Assembly (NCBI RefSeq): GCF_030908465.1
Contig: NZ_CP133078.1
Span: forward strand, 3,038,001-3,102,000
Source of the DNA: Anaerotignum sp. MB30-C6
GTDB lineage: Bacteria; Bacillota; Clostridia; Lachnospirales; Anaerotignaceae
Length of the DNA: 64,000 nucleotides
Reading direction: 5' to 3'
The notes under the pieces were generated by a model. That model saw only the letters and a program-made list of their open reading frames with translations. It had not been told where the DNA came from and searched no databases. Positions 51,387-60,426 of this stretch are shown in pieces. Within the stretch, counting starts at the first letter, position 1, and every line of letters begins with the position of its first letter. The translations under genes were made by a program, and so were the position numbers.

Positions 51387-51752
51387 ATGAATATGGATTT
51401 AGAACTTTTACAATCTCTACCCCTTTTTCGAAAAATTTCCACCCAAGGGCTGGAAACCATGATGGATTGTTTTTGCGGGGAGTTGATTTCTCTTAAAAAG
51501 GGGGAACGCCTTTGGGGTGAAAAAGATAAGGCTGTGTGCCTAATAGGGGGGGAAGTGGAAAATTTAAAAAAAGGACACCTGGCACCAATGCCTAGAAAAG
51601 ATAGCCCATCTTCCGTCAAAGAGGATAGCGTCGTTCTAGTAATGGAAAACCATATGCTCCTTTACCCCTGCTATGGCTGTTGCTTTTTCCATGCCCAATT
51701 GTTAGAAAATATGCGGGAAGACGGCATAGATTTCAAAGGCTTAGAATCCTAG
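51387..51752 (+). CDS. Half-Crp protein: cyclic-nucleotide-binding-like domain without helix-turn-helix
   Basis: The 121-residue protein starts like Crp/Fnr regulators (LELLQSLPLFRKISTQGLET) and continues with a beta-roll-like ISLKKGERLWGEKDKAVCLIGG, but it ends with no DNA-binding domain. Near the C-terminus is a cysteine cluster PCYGCCFFHAQ. It might bind a ligand or metal and act on other proteins, possibly the adjacent Crp/Fnr regulator; this is inference. GGAGG lies eight bases before the ATG at 51387. It is monocistronic, with its own promoter and terminator. Confidence 0.7.
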   Translation: MNMDLELLQSLPLFRKISTQGLETMMDCFCGELISLKKGERLWGEKDKAVCLIGGEVENLKKGHLAPMPRKDSPSSVKEDSVVLVMENHMLLYPCYGCCFFHAQLLENMREDGIDFKGLES

Positions 51753-51761
51753 TTATGATGA

Positions 51762-51785
51762 AAGCCTACAAATGTAGGCTTTTTT
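51762..51785 (+). terminator. Terminator of the half-Crp gene
   Basis: 9-bp stem AAGCCTACA/TGTAGGCTT with 2-base loop and T-run. Confidence 0.88.
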
Positions 51786-52168
51786 CTTATATAAGATTTT
51801 TTAGCCGCAGTTTGTTGCTTAAGTAACCCCTAAGAAGCGGAATTAAAACTATTTTCCCTAAAGCTATGGTACAAACGATGTTAAGTTTTAAAATCTCAAA
51901 GAGTGAATTTTTCTATTAATGACTGGATGAATTCATATTCTCGAATATTGTTTGTTATACATTTAAAAATTATGCTTTGGTTTTAAAAAATGTCAGGTGC
52001 AAAAAAATAAAACTATACAATAGGATAATTCCATAGGGTGGTGGAAATGTTCATGCTAGAGATATCTCTGAGAAATATCATTGTTGAGAATCAAACTATC
52101 TCTAATTCAAATCCAGTTTTAGATATAATATAATATTCTAGAGTCCAGCGGAAGGTAAAAGGTGATAA
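51786..52168. other. Gene-free AT-rich region
   Basis: No coding frame with a plausible start is seen. A perfect 12-bp palindrome AGAGATATCTCT lies at 52058-52069, about 100 bases upstream of the frameshifted gene. Confidence 0.45.
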
Positions 52169-52512
52169 ATGCTATTTATTAAAGAAGAAGATGCAATATA
52201 TTATATTCAAAGGGCTTTGCATGACATTATCAATGTATTAAAAACGCAAGGTATAACTGTGCATTCAAAATATCTGGAAATGTTAGATTTGAGCATTTCA
52301 AGAGAGGAAATGATACAATTCGATAATTACCTTGCCACTTGTAATATGATCAAACTGTGCCAACTTTGGAAGATACCAAAGAAAAATTTGAAAATATAAC
52401 CGGCCAAAAATGTAGTTCGTCCGTAATGGAGAAAATTATTATGGGTTATATACAGGATGATCTTATCCCCATTGTGAAAAAAATCGAACTGGGAAAAAAC
52501 GAACAATTTTAG
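52169..52512 (+). pseudogene. Frameshifted gene of unknown function
   Basis: From the ATG at 52169 (preceded by AAAGGTGATAA) a frame of 76 residues ends at 52399. Its last 15 residues read poorly, while a second frame from about 52348 gives a coherent helical, charged continuation (LEDTKEKFENITGQKC, then VMEKIIMGYIQDDLIPIVKK) to TAG at 52510-52512. Joining them needs one missing base between about 52335 and 52350 and gives a product of about 114 residues. It is a frameshift mutation, a sequencing error or, less likely, programmed frameshifting. Family not recognised. Confidence 0.55.
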
Positions 52513-52642
52513 ATTTTTTATCATCATAAGTATTCTATGGCTAATAATTTGTGGAACTTGTGCAGATAGATACCTATTTAAATACGTTAATACATTAAAA
52601 ATTTGTTACAAAAAACGGCTTTTCATTAAGATATGAAAAAAT

Positions 52643-52674
52643 AAAAACCCTTGAAAATATTTTCAAGGGTTTTT
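52643..52674. terminator. Terminator of the tRNA cluster
   Basis: Perfect 32-base palindrome AAAAACCCTTGAAAAT and its complement, T-runs on both strands. It lies five bases after the tRNA-fMet 3' end. Confidence 0.88.
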
Positions 52675-52678
52675 CTAA

Positions 52679-52752
<74 letters not shown>

Positions 52753-52779
52753 GCAATAAAAAAAATTATGAAGTTACTA

Positions 52780-52860
52780 TGGGCGGAGAAGGATTCGAAC
52801 CTTCGAAGCTATCGCAACAGATTTACAGTCTGCCCCCTTTGGCCGCTCGGGAATCCACCC
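52780..52860 (-). tRNA. tRNA-Tyr (anticodon GTA)
   Basis: Type II tRNA of 81 bases with long variable arm. Acceptor GGGTGGA/TCCGCCC, anticodon region CAGACTGTAAATCTG with GTA, T-arm with GGTTCGAATCC. Confidence 0.95.
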
Positions 52861-52867
52861 ATATTAA

Positions 52868-52940
52868 AGCCGATGATCGGACTCGAACCGATAACCTGCT
52901 GATTACAAGTCAGCTGCTCTGCCAATTGAGCCACATCGGC
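52868..52940 (-). tRNA. tRNA-Thr (anticodon TGT)
   Basis: Acceptor GCCGATG/CATCGGC, anticodon stem GCTGA/TCAGC with loop CTTGTAA, T-arm with GGTTCGAGTCC. It is first of the three tRNAs in the transcript. Confidence 0.95.
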
Positions 52941-52968
52941 ACACACTCGTAAACCGAGTACGAATAAT

Positions 52969-52997
52969 ATAATATCATAGGAATTATATCTCGTCAA
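52969..52997 (-). promoter_or_regulatory. Promoter of the tRNA-Thr-Tyr-fMet cluster
   Basis: Minus-strand TTGACG (52997-52992), 17-base spacer, TATTAT (52974-52969), about 30 bases before tRNA-Thr. Confidence 0.8.
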
Positions 52998-53046
52998 GTG
53001 TTTTTTTCTACGTCTTTATACAAAAAACCACTTCTTTTTTATCCCT

Positions 53047-53253
53047 CTAATAAATGCGGCTTAATGCCTGCAAAATATCCCCCAGATATTGCTGCATAAA
53101 GCGTATCACCAGAAGAAGGGAAGCGATATAACACCCCAAAGCAATGGTTTTTTGTAAGTGCATCTGTTTTCTAGAAGACGACATAACATCTAGTATAGAC
53201 TGAATACATAAAATTATGAATAATTGTCCTGCCAAAGTTAGAAATGCTTGCAT
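53047..53253 (-). CDS. Small two-pass membrane protein of unknown function
   Basis: The 68-residue product has hydrophobic segments at about 4-23 and 37-54 with a polar, basic stretch between them (SSSRKQMHLQK). The spacing resembles small two-helix Firmicute membrane proteins such as spore-associated SpoIIIA-type peptides, but no specific match is claimed. An AAAAAGGGGGG site precedes the ATG. It stands alone between the tRNA promoter and the divergent hydrolase gene. Confidence 0.6.
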   Translation of the reverse strand: MQAFLTLAGQLFIILCIQSILDVMSSSRKQMHLQKTIALGCYIASLLLVIRFMQQYLGDILQALSRIY

Positions 53254-53366
53254 AAATAACCCCCCTTTTTAAAACTTAATACAATACTATGAAAATGCCC
53301 CTTTTCAAATGACGTTTTTCCGTTCATAATAAAGAGAAGACATTATTTTGAAAAGGAGGGTCTGAA

Positions 53367-54311
53367 ATGAATCAAAAAATAAAGGAAACAGCACTTTCCC
53401 TTTCCGCCGCTACAGCAGGTCTTTTAGGGGGACTGATTCTTTGGCAAAAATCTTGTTTTTGGCAAGCACAAAAAAAGGTGGATAATACCCTTTTTGAAAT
53501 ATATAGCTCGACCTTGGGCGATATTGCTTATACCTCTGTGGGACGTGGGCGACCTTTGCTTCTTGTTCATAGCATGATGCTAGGGACAAGCCGTAAAGAG
53601 TGGGATATGGTCATGGACGATCTGGCAAAAACCTATCATGTTTATGCCATAGATTTACCTGGGTACGGTGCCTCCTTCGTTCCTGACAAACCTTGGACAG
53701 CTTATCAGTATGCAAACTGTATCCATGAATTTATGGAAAAAGTTATCCGCCGTCCTGCCTGCATCTTGGCCTCCAATGGGGGGGCAGATATGGCACTGGT
53801 TACCTCCATGCTATATCCAGAAAAAATTAAGGGGCTTATGCTCATATCTCCTGAGGGGTTTGGCCGTGGTTTTGCCACCAATGAGGAAACGAATTCCTTA
53901 CACAGCTTGCTTATGCCCCTTTCAGGAACACAGCAGTTCCTTTTGGGAACATCAAAAAGTAAAATAAAAGAAAGTTTAGAAGAAACTTTTTTTGCAAAGG
54001 AAAAAATTACCCAAGAACAAATTAACGCTTGCTACTATTCTGCTCGAAGAAGCAAAAAGTCTCAAGTGACCTTCGCTGCAATCAAAACTGATTTTTGGCG
54101 AGCAGATACAAAAACGGCATTTTCCGCTCTTAGCGTGCCTTTCTGGATGTTCTGGGGGGAAGAAAATAAGAAAAATCCCATTTCCAATATGGAATGGGCA
54201 GAGGAAACACGCCCCGATGGGGACTACGTTATTTTTGAAAGTGTTGGCAATTTCCCTCATTTGGAAAACAGCCAATCCTTTGTAAATATCGTAAAAGAAT
54301 ATTTGAAATAA
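53367..54311 (+). CDS. Alpha/beta hydrolase
   Basis: The 314-residue protein has an N-terminal hydrophobic stretch (about 9-28), possibly a membrane anchor, then the alpha/beta hydrolase fold. It shows the oxyanion-region LLVHSMMLGTSRKEW, DLPGYGASF, a nucleophile elbow LASNGGAD (serine in S-N-G-G, a variant of GxSxG with alanine before the serine), and the histidine in FPHLENSQSF. Substrate unknown. AAGGAGGG precedes the ATG. Two hot-dog thioesterases follow within 15 bases, suggesting an operon for acyl ester or thioester metabolism. Confidence 0.85.
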   Translation: MNQKIKETALSLSAATAGLLGGLILWQKSCFWQAQKKVDNTLFEIYSSTLGDIAYTSVGRGRPLLLVHSMMLGTSRKEWDMVMDDLAKTYHVYAIDLPGYGASFVPDKPWTAYQYANCIHEFMEKVIRRPACILASNGGADMALVTSMLYPEKIKGLMLISPEGFGRGFATNEETNSLHSLLMPLSGTQQFLLGTSKSKIKESLEETFFAKEKITQEQINACYYSARRSKKSQVTFAAIKTDFWRADTKTAFSALSVPFWMFWGEENKKNPISNMEWAEETRPDGDYVIFESVGNFPHLENSQSFVNIVKEYLK

Positions 54312-54325
54312 AGGGGAATATGGAA

Positions 54326-54811
54326 ATGAATCATTTAGAAATGCCAACGTTATGTCAAGGTGCCATGGAAACTTGGTTTCAACAAGTAACTACCGAAGGA
54401 TCTAGGCTTCTAAGAAATGGCGTTGTCTCAAAAATCAAACCTAGATTTGTAAGCTGCAACTTTGAAGAACAAACCGTTGAATTGGCTTACGATGTTTTGG
54501 AATGGGAGTTAAATCCCCAAAATGTCATTCACGGCGGCATCATCGCCACTGCATTTGATACTACCTTAGGGCTTCTTTGCCATTACTATACAAAGCCCTA
54601 TGTAGTTACCACGGTAAGTTTGAATACAGCTTATCACAAGCCTATTTTTTTAGGGGATACCTTTTATATTAAAGCAAGACTGGAGTTTCAAGGACGATCT
54701 TTATGTAACCTAATGGGTGAAGCATGGATTAAAAATAAAACCGTTGTAGCAGCAAGCTCTTCTGCAATATTTAAAGTCCTGAATGAAGTTCAGAATAATT
54801 CATTAGTGTAA
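54326..54811 (+). CDS. PaaI-type hot-dog thioesterase, copy 1
   Basis: The 161-residue protein has the hot-dog core NVIHGGIIATAFDTTLGLLC (about 70-89), where the HGG-x-I motif and the aspartate are typical of the PaaI/HGG thioesterase family. It would hydrolyse acyl-CoA thioesters. The ATG at 54326, about eight bases after AAAGGGGA, is preferred to that at 54320. It is the first of a tandem pair with the next gene. Confidence 0.85.
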   Translation: MNHLEMPTLCQGAMETWFQQVTTEGSRLLRNGVVSKIKPRFVSCNFEEQTVELAYDVLEWELNPQNVIHGGIIATAFDTTLGLLCHYYTKPYVVTTVSLNTAYHKPIFLGDTFYIKARLEFQGRSLCNLMGEAWIKNKTVVAASSSAIFKVLNEVQNNSLV

Positions 54812-54829
54812 GAAAGGAAGGTACTACAT

Positions 54830-55306
54830 ATGGTGGTATTTGATCATAGAAATCCTAGCCAGGCAGATATGGAAGCCTGGTTTTCTCAAATGAACAATTC
54901 AGAGTTTCCCATGACGAATGTAGGGGTTTTGGACTTATTAAGTCCAAGGTTCACTGGTTGCAACTTTGAAAAAAAAGAGTTAGTGCTATCCTTCGATGTT
55001 AAGTCTTGGGAATTAAACCCCGAAGGTGGGCTTCATGGGGGTATTATTGTAACAGGGTTCGACACCACGTTTGGTTTACTATGCCATTATTATGCAAAAC
55101 CAAATATGGTTTGTACCATAAATATTAACACCACATTTTTAAAGCCTATCCTTCCCAACGATACGGTGGATTATCATGCTCGTATCATTTCCCATGGGAA
55201 AAACGTGGTAAGTATGGTTGGTGAGGCACGATTAAAAAGGGAGGATATCCTTGCAGCAACAGCTACCACAACCTTTATGGTTTTAGATAAACAAAATAAT
55301 TTCTAA
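54830..55306 (+). CDS. PaaI-type hot-dog thioesterase, copy 2
   Basis: The 158-residue protein is clearly paralogous to the preceding one: GGLHGGIIVTGFDTTFGLLC here against NVIHGGIIATAFDTTLGLLC there, and the same WELNP and LLCHYY segments, though the termini differ. Eighteen bases separate them. GAAAGGAAGG precedes the ATG. It probably hydrolyses a related acyl-CoA. The tandem pair may form a heteromer, since hot-dog proteins assemble as dimers and tetramers. Confidence 0.85.
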   Translation: MVVFDHRNPSQADMEAWFSQMNNSEFPMTNVGVLDLLSPRFTGCNFEKKELVLSFDVKSWELNPEGGLHGGIIVTGFDTTFGLLCHYYAKPNMVCTININTTFLKPILPNDTVDYHARIISHGKNVVSMVGEARLKREDILAATATTTFMVLDKQNNF

Positions 55307-55314
55307 GAAAAAAA

Positions 55315-55340
55315 TGAGGGTATAGAAGTCTACACCCTCA
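55315..55340 (+). terminator. Terminator of the hydrolase/thioesterase operon
   Basis: Stem TGAGGGT-TAGA with TCTA-ACCCTCA (one bulge pair) followed by a T-rich tract. Confidence 0.75.
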
Positions 55341-55935
55341 CTTTCTATTTTTTCATCATGGGTAACCAAACCCCTGCCATAATCAGGCTGTAATTGCTCC
55401 CCCTTAAAATAAAACTTCAGTGTCAGGAGACAATGCTGAATTCATCTTCCAGTCATAAGGTAAAAATACTTGAAATACCCCATAAAAAGCCTTGGAGATT
55501 CATAGCCACATTTCCCATGTAATATTATAAATAGACCTTTTCATCTCTTCTCTCTTCCAATGGGTTTAATTTCATTCTTATTGGAGAGTTGTTCCCCCAT
55601 TAGTAACACGAACAAATATAAACACATACGCTGAAAATGAAAGGTAGAACAAGTTGCAGTTTTTGTCGCCTTTTCAACTTTAATTTACTGATTAAAGTAA
55701 GTTTCAAGAAAATCCGCCCCTTCAATCGATATCTATGCACATTCTCTAACTACTTTTTTCTCCCTATTTTCATATTTCAGGAAAAATTCTTCTTCAATTT
55801 TTAGGCTTTGTATTCTAAGTTTAACCCCATTTTATTTCATAAAAACAGATGACCCTGTGCCTTTGCTTTAACAATTTAGAAGCTTTACTAGTTAATACAC
55901 ATTTATCCCATTGGCAGACTTCCGGAATTTTCTCT
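55341..55935. other. Gene-free region upstream of the noc 3' end
   Basis: Nothing convincing is seen: no ribosome binding site with an open frame, no tRNA, no strong hairpin besides the terminator at its start. The composition is AT-rich with scattered short C-rich tracts. Confidence 0.5.
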
Positions 55936-56775
55936 TCATGCGGACTCTATTGCATTTTTGCGGATACGAATCACAATTTCACATTCATCTTCATTTTGCG
56001 TATCCTCATAAACCACATCCACACCACTACGACGGATGACCTCCAAGGACTGTTTGATGGTATTGGTGAACAAGCGAAAATCTGTGATAAAACGCTTTTC
56101 CCTTCTGGCGCCTTTTTCCGTATGACGCTGGTGCATTTCTTCCAAGGTATGCTCCACCAATTCCTCTGTACGCTTTACATTCATTTCCTCACGAATCATT
56201 TGCCCCATAACCAATAATCTAGTTTGTTCATCGGGCAAGCGAAGCAATGCCCTTGCATGACGCTCCGTAAAGCTATGTTCCAGAAGCTCTCTTTTCACAC
56301 TGTCTTCTAATTTTAAAACACGAAGTTTGTTGGCGATTGCTGACTGACTTTTGGATAGCTTTGCCGCCAACTCCTCTTGAGTCAGGCCATAATCCTCCAT
56401 CATATTGCGGTAGCCCTCAGCCTCTTCCAGAAAGCTCAAATTTTGGCGTTGAATATTTTCGATAAATGCCAATACGGCACTATCACTGTCGCTTACTTGC
56501 ACAAATAACGCAGGAACCGTTTTTAGTCCCGCCATCTCTGCCGCCCGCAACCGACGCTCTCCCGCCACCAGTTCATAATAACCGCCACTCATTTTACGCA
56601 CGGTGATGGGTTGTAAAATACCATACGCAGCGATGGATTCTGCCAGCTCCTCCAATGCACTAAGATTAAAGTACTTTCTTGGCTGATATGGATTAGGACG
56701 AACTTTTTCGATAGGTAGCTGATATACAGCCTTCTCCTTCTTTAAACGCATTTCGGGAAATTTCAAAACCTCCAT
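55936..56775 (-). CDS. noc: Nucleoid occlusion protein Noc (ParB/Spo0J family)
   Basis: The 279-residue protein has the ParB N-terminal CTP-binding region with the GERRLRAAE motif (about 72-80), ENIQRQNLSFLEEAEGY and a central helix-turn-helix TQEELAAKLSKSQSAIANKL. It lacks an adjacent ParA/Soj gene, and its place next to rsmG matches noc of Firmicutes. It would bind dispersed DNA sites and, via an N-terminal amphipathic helix (MEVLKFPEMRLKKEKAVY has that character), the membrane, to block division over the nucleoid. AAAGGAGGAAAT precedes the ATG. Confidence 0.88.
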   Translation of the reverse strand: MEVLKFPEMRLKKEKAVYQLPIEKVRPNPYQPRKYFNLSALEELAESIAAYGILQPITVRKMSGGYYELVAGERRLRAAEMAGLKTVPALFVQVSDSDSAVLAFIENIQRQNLSFLEEAEGYRNMMEDYGLTQEELAAKLSKSQSAIANKLRVLKLEDSVKRELLEHSFTERHARALLRLPDEQTRLLVMGQMIREEMNVKRTEELVEHTLEEMHQRHTEKGARREKRFITDFRLFTNTIKQSLEVIRRSGVDVVYEDTQNEDECEIVIRIRKNAIESA

Positions 56776-57252
56776 ATGTATTTCCTCCTTTTTTATCCTA
56801 TGGAAACCGAGATAGTTTTACAAATCAACGGCATTTTTCTTTTTTTTCATTCTATCATAGGAAATCCTTTTTTACAGAAAAAGAGTACAACAAAAACACA
56901 CCACCCTCGACAAAATGGTGCGGCATCAGACACAAAAAACTCGAAGGGTTGGATAAGTTGTCGGAGCTTAGGGGAATTTTCTAGTTTTCAAATCACTTTC
57001 TCGCCAAAATATTTCATTTTTCATACTACATATATTGTATTTTTCTCTTCAACCTACTATATGTACCATTTTTTCTCTAGCTAGTACGATTTATTTGCTG
57101 ACCTTTTTTATTTTTTTTCAGTGATTAGCCCTATTTTTTTCTTCTAACCGTTGTTTGAAACCTGATGTTTTTTTGTACTTTTCCCTATTCTATATTTCCC
57201 TGGTTATGTTTTATAGCTCGCCATAGTTCCCTGAACCTTTCCTTTTTTACAG
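56776..57252. other. Gene-free AT-rich region between noc and rsmG
   Basis: No gene. On the minus strand TGATAGAAT at 56857-56849 is a possible extended -10 promoter for noc. CCCTCGA/TCGAAGGG arms near 56905-56948 could form a hairpin in its upstream region. No parS or Noc-site consensus was recognised by eye. Confidence 0.45.
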
Positions 57253-57285
57253 TAAAAAAGACAGCATTCTCATGAAATGCTGTCT
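57253..57285 (-). terminator. Terminator after rsmG
   Basis: 10-bp stem AGACAGCATT/AATGCTGTCT (57259-57268 with 57276-57285) followed by TTTTTT on the minus strand. Confidence 0.92.
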
Positions 57286-57292
57286 ATCTTTA

Positions 57293-58012
57293 TTATTTTA
57301 AAGGGCTTTTTGAAATTTTACCCGCTTTTCTGGGATACTGTTTTGGGGTCGGTGCAATTTTTTCTATAAAAACCAGCTTATGGGATAAATCCGTAAAAGG
57401 GATTGTAACACTAATCACCTCTGTGACTTTTCCCCCAAGTTTCTTCAAAGCACCCTCCGCCTGAGTCAGTTCTGCCAAAGCATCGGGGCCCTTTAAGGCT
57501 GCCAAAGTTCCCCCAACCTTTACAAAAGGCAAGCAATATTCCGATAAAACTGCCAAATTCGCCACCGCTCGTGAAACGCAATAATCAAACTGCTCCCGAT
57601 ACAATGGGTTTTGTCCGCCATCTTCAGCCCGAGAATGGACACATTCCACATAACTTAACCCCATGGCGTTTATGGACTCTTCCAAAAATCCGATTCTTTT
57701 TTGCAAAGAATCTAAAAGGGTCATGGAAACTTGGGGGCAAACAATTTTTACAGGCAACCCAGGAAATCCTGCTCCTGTTCCCACATCAATCATTCTCGTG
57801 CTCTCTGAAACCTTTAAATAAGGCACAAGGCTCAAGCAGTCAACAAAATGCTTTAAAATAACTTCCCTTTCCTCCGTAATGGCGGTTAAATTCATTTTTT
57901 CATTCCATTCCAACAAAAGGGACTTATATACCATAAACTGCTCTGCCATTTCATCAGAAAGAGGAATCTCCATCTGTTCGCAGCAAGATTTTAATAGCAT
58001 TTTATTTTCCAT
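57293..58012 (-). CDS. rsmG: 16S rRNA (guanine-527-N7)-methyltransferase RsmG
   Basis: The 239-residue protein has the SAM-binding segment IDVGTGAGFPGLPVKIV (about 74-90) and SRAVANLAVLSEYCLPF, standard for RsmG (GidB). It methylates the ribosome, and its loss gives low-level streptomycin resistance in other bacteria. The start is three bases after the stop of the unknown gene upstream. It is the last gene of the mnmE-MATE-mnmG-unknown-rsmG group and is followed by a strong terminator. Confidence 0.96.
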   Translation of the reverse strand: MENKMLLKSCCEQMEIPLSDEMAEQFMVYKSLLLEWNEKMNLTAITEEREVILKHFVDCLSLVPYLKVSESTRMIDVGTGAGFPGLPVKIVCPQVSMTLLDSLQKRIGFLEESINAMGLSYVECVHSRAEDGGQNPLYREQFDYCVSRAVANLAVLSEYCLPFVKVGGTLAALKGPDALAELTQAEGALKKLGGKVTEVISVTIPFTDLSHKLVFIEKIAPTPKQYPRKAGKISKSPLK

Positions 58013-58015
58013 GGA

Positions 58016-58450
58016 CTACTCCTTTTCAATACTATATATTTTCCACTTGCCATAGTGATCGGGTTCTGACACCATTCGGACAAAGATAACCTCCGTTTTC
58101 CCCTCTTCACACTGACAAGCCAAAGATACTGTTCTAATTTCATTTAATATATCATCGGAGAAGAATAATAATTCTTTTTTCTCTCCAAACAATTTTTTAA
58201 TGCCGTCCAAATCTGCAACGGAAGCAACAGTATTAGACAAATAGCCCATTGCCTCATCTTCATGGTCTTTTTCCAAAGCCCTTAAGAACGACCGCACGGT
58301 TCCACTAGGATTCGGTAATGAAAAATAAGGAGAGCCTATTGTTTTAAAACACAAATCTTCCAAGGGAAATCTCCTTTTTGGTAGAAATACCTTTCTGTCT
58401 TTTCTGGGTTCCATTTCTTGACTCCCCTCCCAAGGCAGAAATAGATTCAT
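58016..58450 (-). CDS. Protein of unknown function between mnmG and rsmG
   Basis: The 144-residue protein is soluble and charged. A basic N-terminal part (about 13-30) is followed by TVRSFLRALEKDHEDEAMGY and a beta-rich C-terminal half ending YGKWKIYSIEKE, which resembles the compact NTF2-like or DUF4878 type of small lipoprotein domains without their signal peptide. That resemblance is weak. AGGAGGGGG lies just before the ATG at 58450; a second ATG at 58414 also has a good site. It is tightly coupled to rsmG. Confidence 0.68.
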   Translation of the reverse strand: MNLFLPWEGSQEMEPRKDRKVFLPKRRFPLEDLCFKTIGSPYFSLPNPSGTVRSFLRALEKDHEDEAMGYLSNTVASVADLDGIKKLFGEKKELLFFSDDILNEIRTVSLACQCEEGKTEVIFVRMVSEPDHYGKWKIYSIEKE

Positions 58451-58474
58451 TTAACCCCCTCCTTTCTACAAAAG

Positions 58475-60355
58475 TCAGCCTCTACGCTTTTGCTGTTCTA
58501 AATAAATTAACAATACAGAAATATCCGCAGGAGATACCCCCGTAATACGAGATGCGTGGCCTAAAGAGCTTGGGCGAATTGCATCCAGCTTCTGCTGTGC
58601 CTCAATACGCAAGCCCTGAATGCTCATATAGTCCATATCTTCTGGCAATAAACGGTTTTCCAGCTTTTTAAATTGTTCAACCTGCTTTAGTTGCTGTCCA
58701 ATATAGCCTTCATATTTAATTTGGATATTCACCTGCTCTTGTACGTCAGCAGGAAGAGTTGGCCTGTCCCCATCTAATGGGGAAACCTTTTCATAGTCTA
58801 ACTCAGGACGCTTAATCAAATCCGACAATTTTGCCCCAGACTTAATGGGTGTACTTTCGTATTGTGCCAACACTTCTAGTGTTTTTGCATTGGGTGCAAT
58901 GGTTAAAGCTTTTACACGTTCAATCTCCAATGCAACCAATCTTTCTTTTTCCCTTAACGCCAAATAACGTTCCTCAGAAATTAAACCGATTCCATGGCCT
59001 GTTGGAGTTAATCTTTGATCCGCATTATCCTGACGTAATAACAAACGGAATTCCGCACGGCTTGTCATCATTCGATAAGGTTCTTGGCTGCCTTTACTAA
59101 TCAAATCATCAATGAGCACTCCAATATAACCGTCAGAACGCTGCAGAACAACAGGTTCTTTCCCTTGAATATATCTTGCGGCATTGATACCACCAATGAT
59201 ACCTTGGGCCGCCGCTTCCTCATAACCTGAACTTCCGTTAAACTGGCCCGCACTGAATAAACCTTTAAAATCCTTAAATTCCAAGGAAAGCTTCAATTGG
59301 GTAGCGTCAATACAGTCATACTCAATGGCATAAGCAAAACGAGTAATTTCACAACGCTCTAAACCTGGAACGGTGCGATACATGGCAATTTGAACATCCT
59401 CAGGTAAAGAGGAAGACATGCCTTGAATATACATCTCGTCTGTATCCTCTCCTTCTGGCTCAATGAACAGCTGATGCCGTTCTTTATCGGCAAAACGCAC
59501 CACCTTATCCTCAATGGATGGACAGTATCGTGCACCCGTTCCTTGAATCATACCGCCGAATAAAGGAGAACGATGTAGGTTGTCTCGAATGACTTGATGG
59601 GTTGTCTCGTTGGTATAAGTTAACCAACACAATGCCTGTTCCCTTTTAATATCTTCAGGTTTATTCTCAAAAGAAAAAGGAACAATGGTTTCGTCCCCAT
59701 ACTGAGGCTGCATTTTTTCTAAGTCTAAGGAGCTTTTCAGCATTCTCGCTGGGGTACCCGTTTTAAAACGGTATAAACGAATGCCCAATTCCTTTAAGCA
59801 CTGGGTTAATTTTGTGGCACACATCAAGTTATTGGGGCCACTGGGGATGATTACGTCGCCATATAAACAACGGCTCTGCATATAAGTACCCATACAAAGA
59901 ATCACTGCTTTACAACGAAAAATCGCCCCACTGGTAGTAACTACTCCACAAACACTACCATCTTCCATTAAAATTTCTGCAATTTCCCCCTGTCGAATAC
60001 GTAGGTTTGGTGTGGTTTCTAAGGTATGTTTCATTTCTGCCTGATATTTAATTTTATCTGCTTGGGCACGTAAGGAATATACCGCAGGTCCTTTTCCTGT
60101 ATTCAACATTTTTGTTTGAATATATGTTTTATCAATGGTTTTCCCCATTTGTCCGCCTAACGCGTCAATTTCTCTTACCAGATGCCCCTTAGAACTTCCG
60201 CCAATAGAAGGGTTACATGGCATCATAGCAATACTATCCAAGCTTATGGCAAACATAACGGTATTCATGCCCATTCTTGCCGCTGCAAGAGCCGCCTCGC
60301 ATCCTGCGTGGCCACCGCCAACAACGGCAACATCAATGGTTTCTGCCTCATACAT
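58475..60355 (-). CDS. mnmG: tRNA uridine-5-carboxymethylaminomethyl modification enzyme MnmG
   Basis: The 626-residue protein has the FAD motif [19 protein letters not shown] (about 10-28), [20 protein letters not shown], and the [14 protein letters not shown] region. Length is standard. With MnmE it installs cmnm5U34 on tRNAs for several two-family codons, using FAD and folate. AGGAG lies 11 bases before the ATG. The MATE gene lies between it and mnmE, an unusual arrangement, and the unknown gene and rsmG follow downstream. Confidence 0.97.
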   Translation of the reverse strand: MYEAETIDVAVVGGGHAGCEAALAAARMGMNTVMFAISLDSIAMMPCNPSIGGSSKGHLVREIDALGGQMGKTIDKTYIQTKMLNTGKGPAVYSLRAQADKIKYQAEMKHTLETTPNLRIRQGEIAEILMEDGSVCGVVTTSGAIFRCKAVILCMGTYMQSRCLYGDVIIPSGPNNLMCATKLTQCLKELGIRLYRFKTGTPARMLKSSLDLEKMQPQYGDETIVPFSFENKPEDIKREQALCWLTYTNETTHQVIRDNLHRSPLFGGMIQGTGARYCPSIEDKVVRFADKERHQLFIEPEGEDTDEMYIQGMSSSLPEDVQIAMYRTVPGLERCEITRFAYAIEYDCIDATQLKLSLEFKDFKGLFSAGQFNGSSGYEEAAAQGIIGGINAARYIQGKEPVVLQRSDGYIGVLIDDLISKGSQEPYRMMTSRAEFRLLLRQDNADQRLTPTGHGIGLISEERYLALREKERLVALEIERVKALTIAPNAKTLEVLAQYESTPIKSGAKLSDLIKRPELDYEKVSPLDGDRPTLPADVQEQVNIQIKYEGYIGQQLKQVEQFKKLENRLLPEDMDYMSIQGLRIEAQQKLDAIRPSSLGHASRITGVSPADISVLLIYLEQQKRRG

Positions 60356-60426
60356 AATTTAAAAACTCCTTGTATCATGGGGAAAACTCCCCAATTCAAT
60401 TTTTTATTTATCCTTTTGCTTCTTGC

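Noticed and set aside
56776..57084. Plus-strand frame of 102 codons
   Set aside because: It contains homopolymer-like F/S-rich sequence from T-tracts, has no ribosome binding site and is in the noc upstream region.
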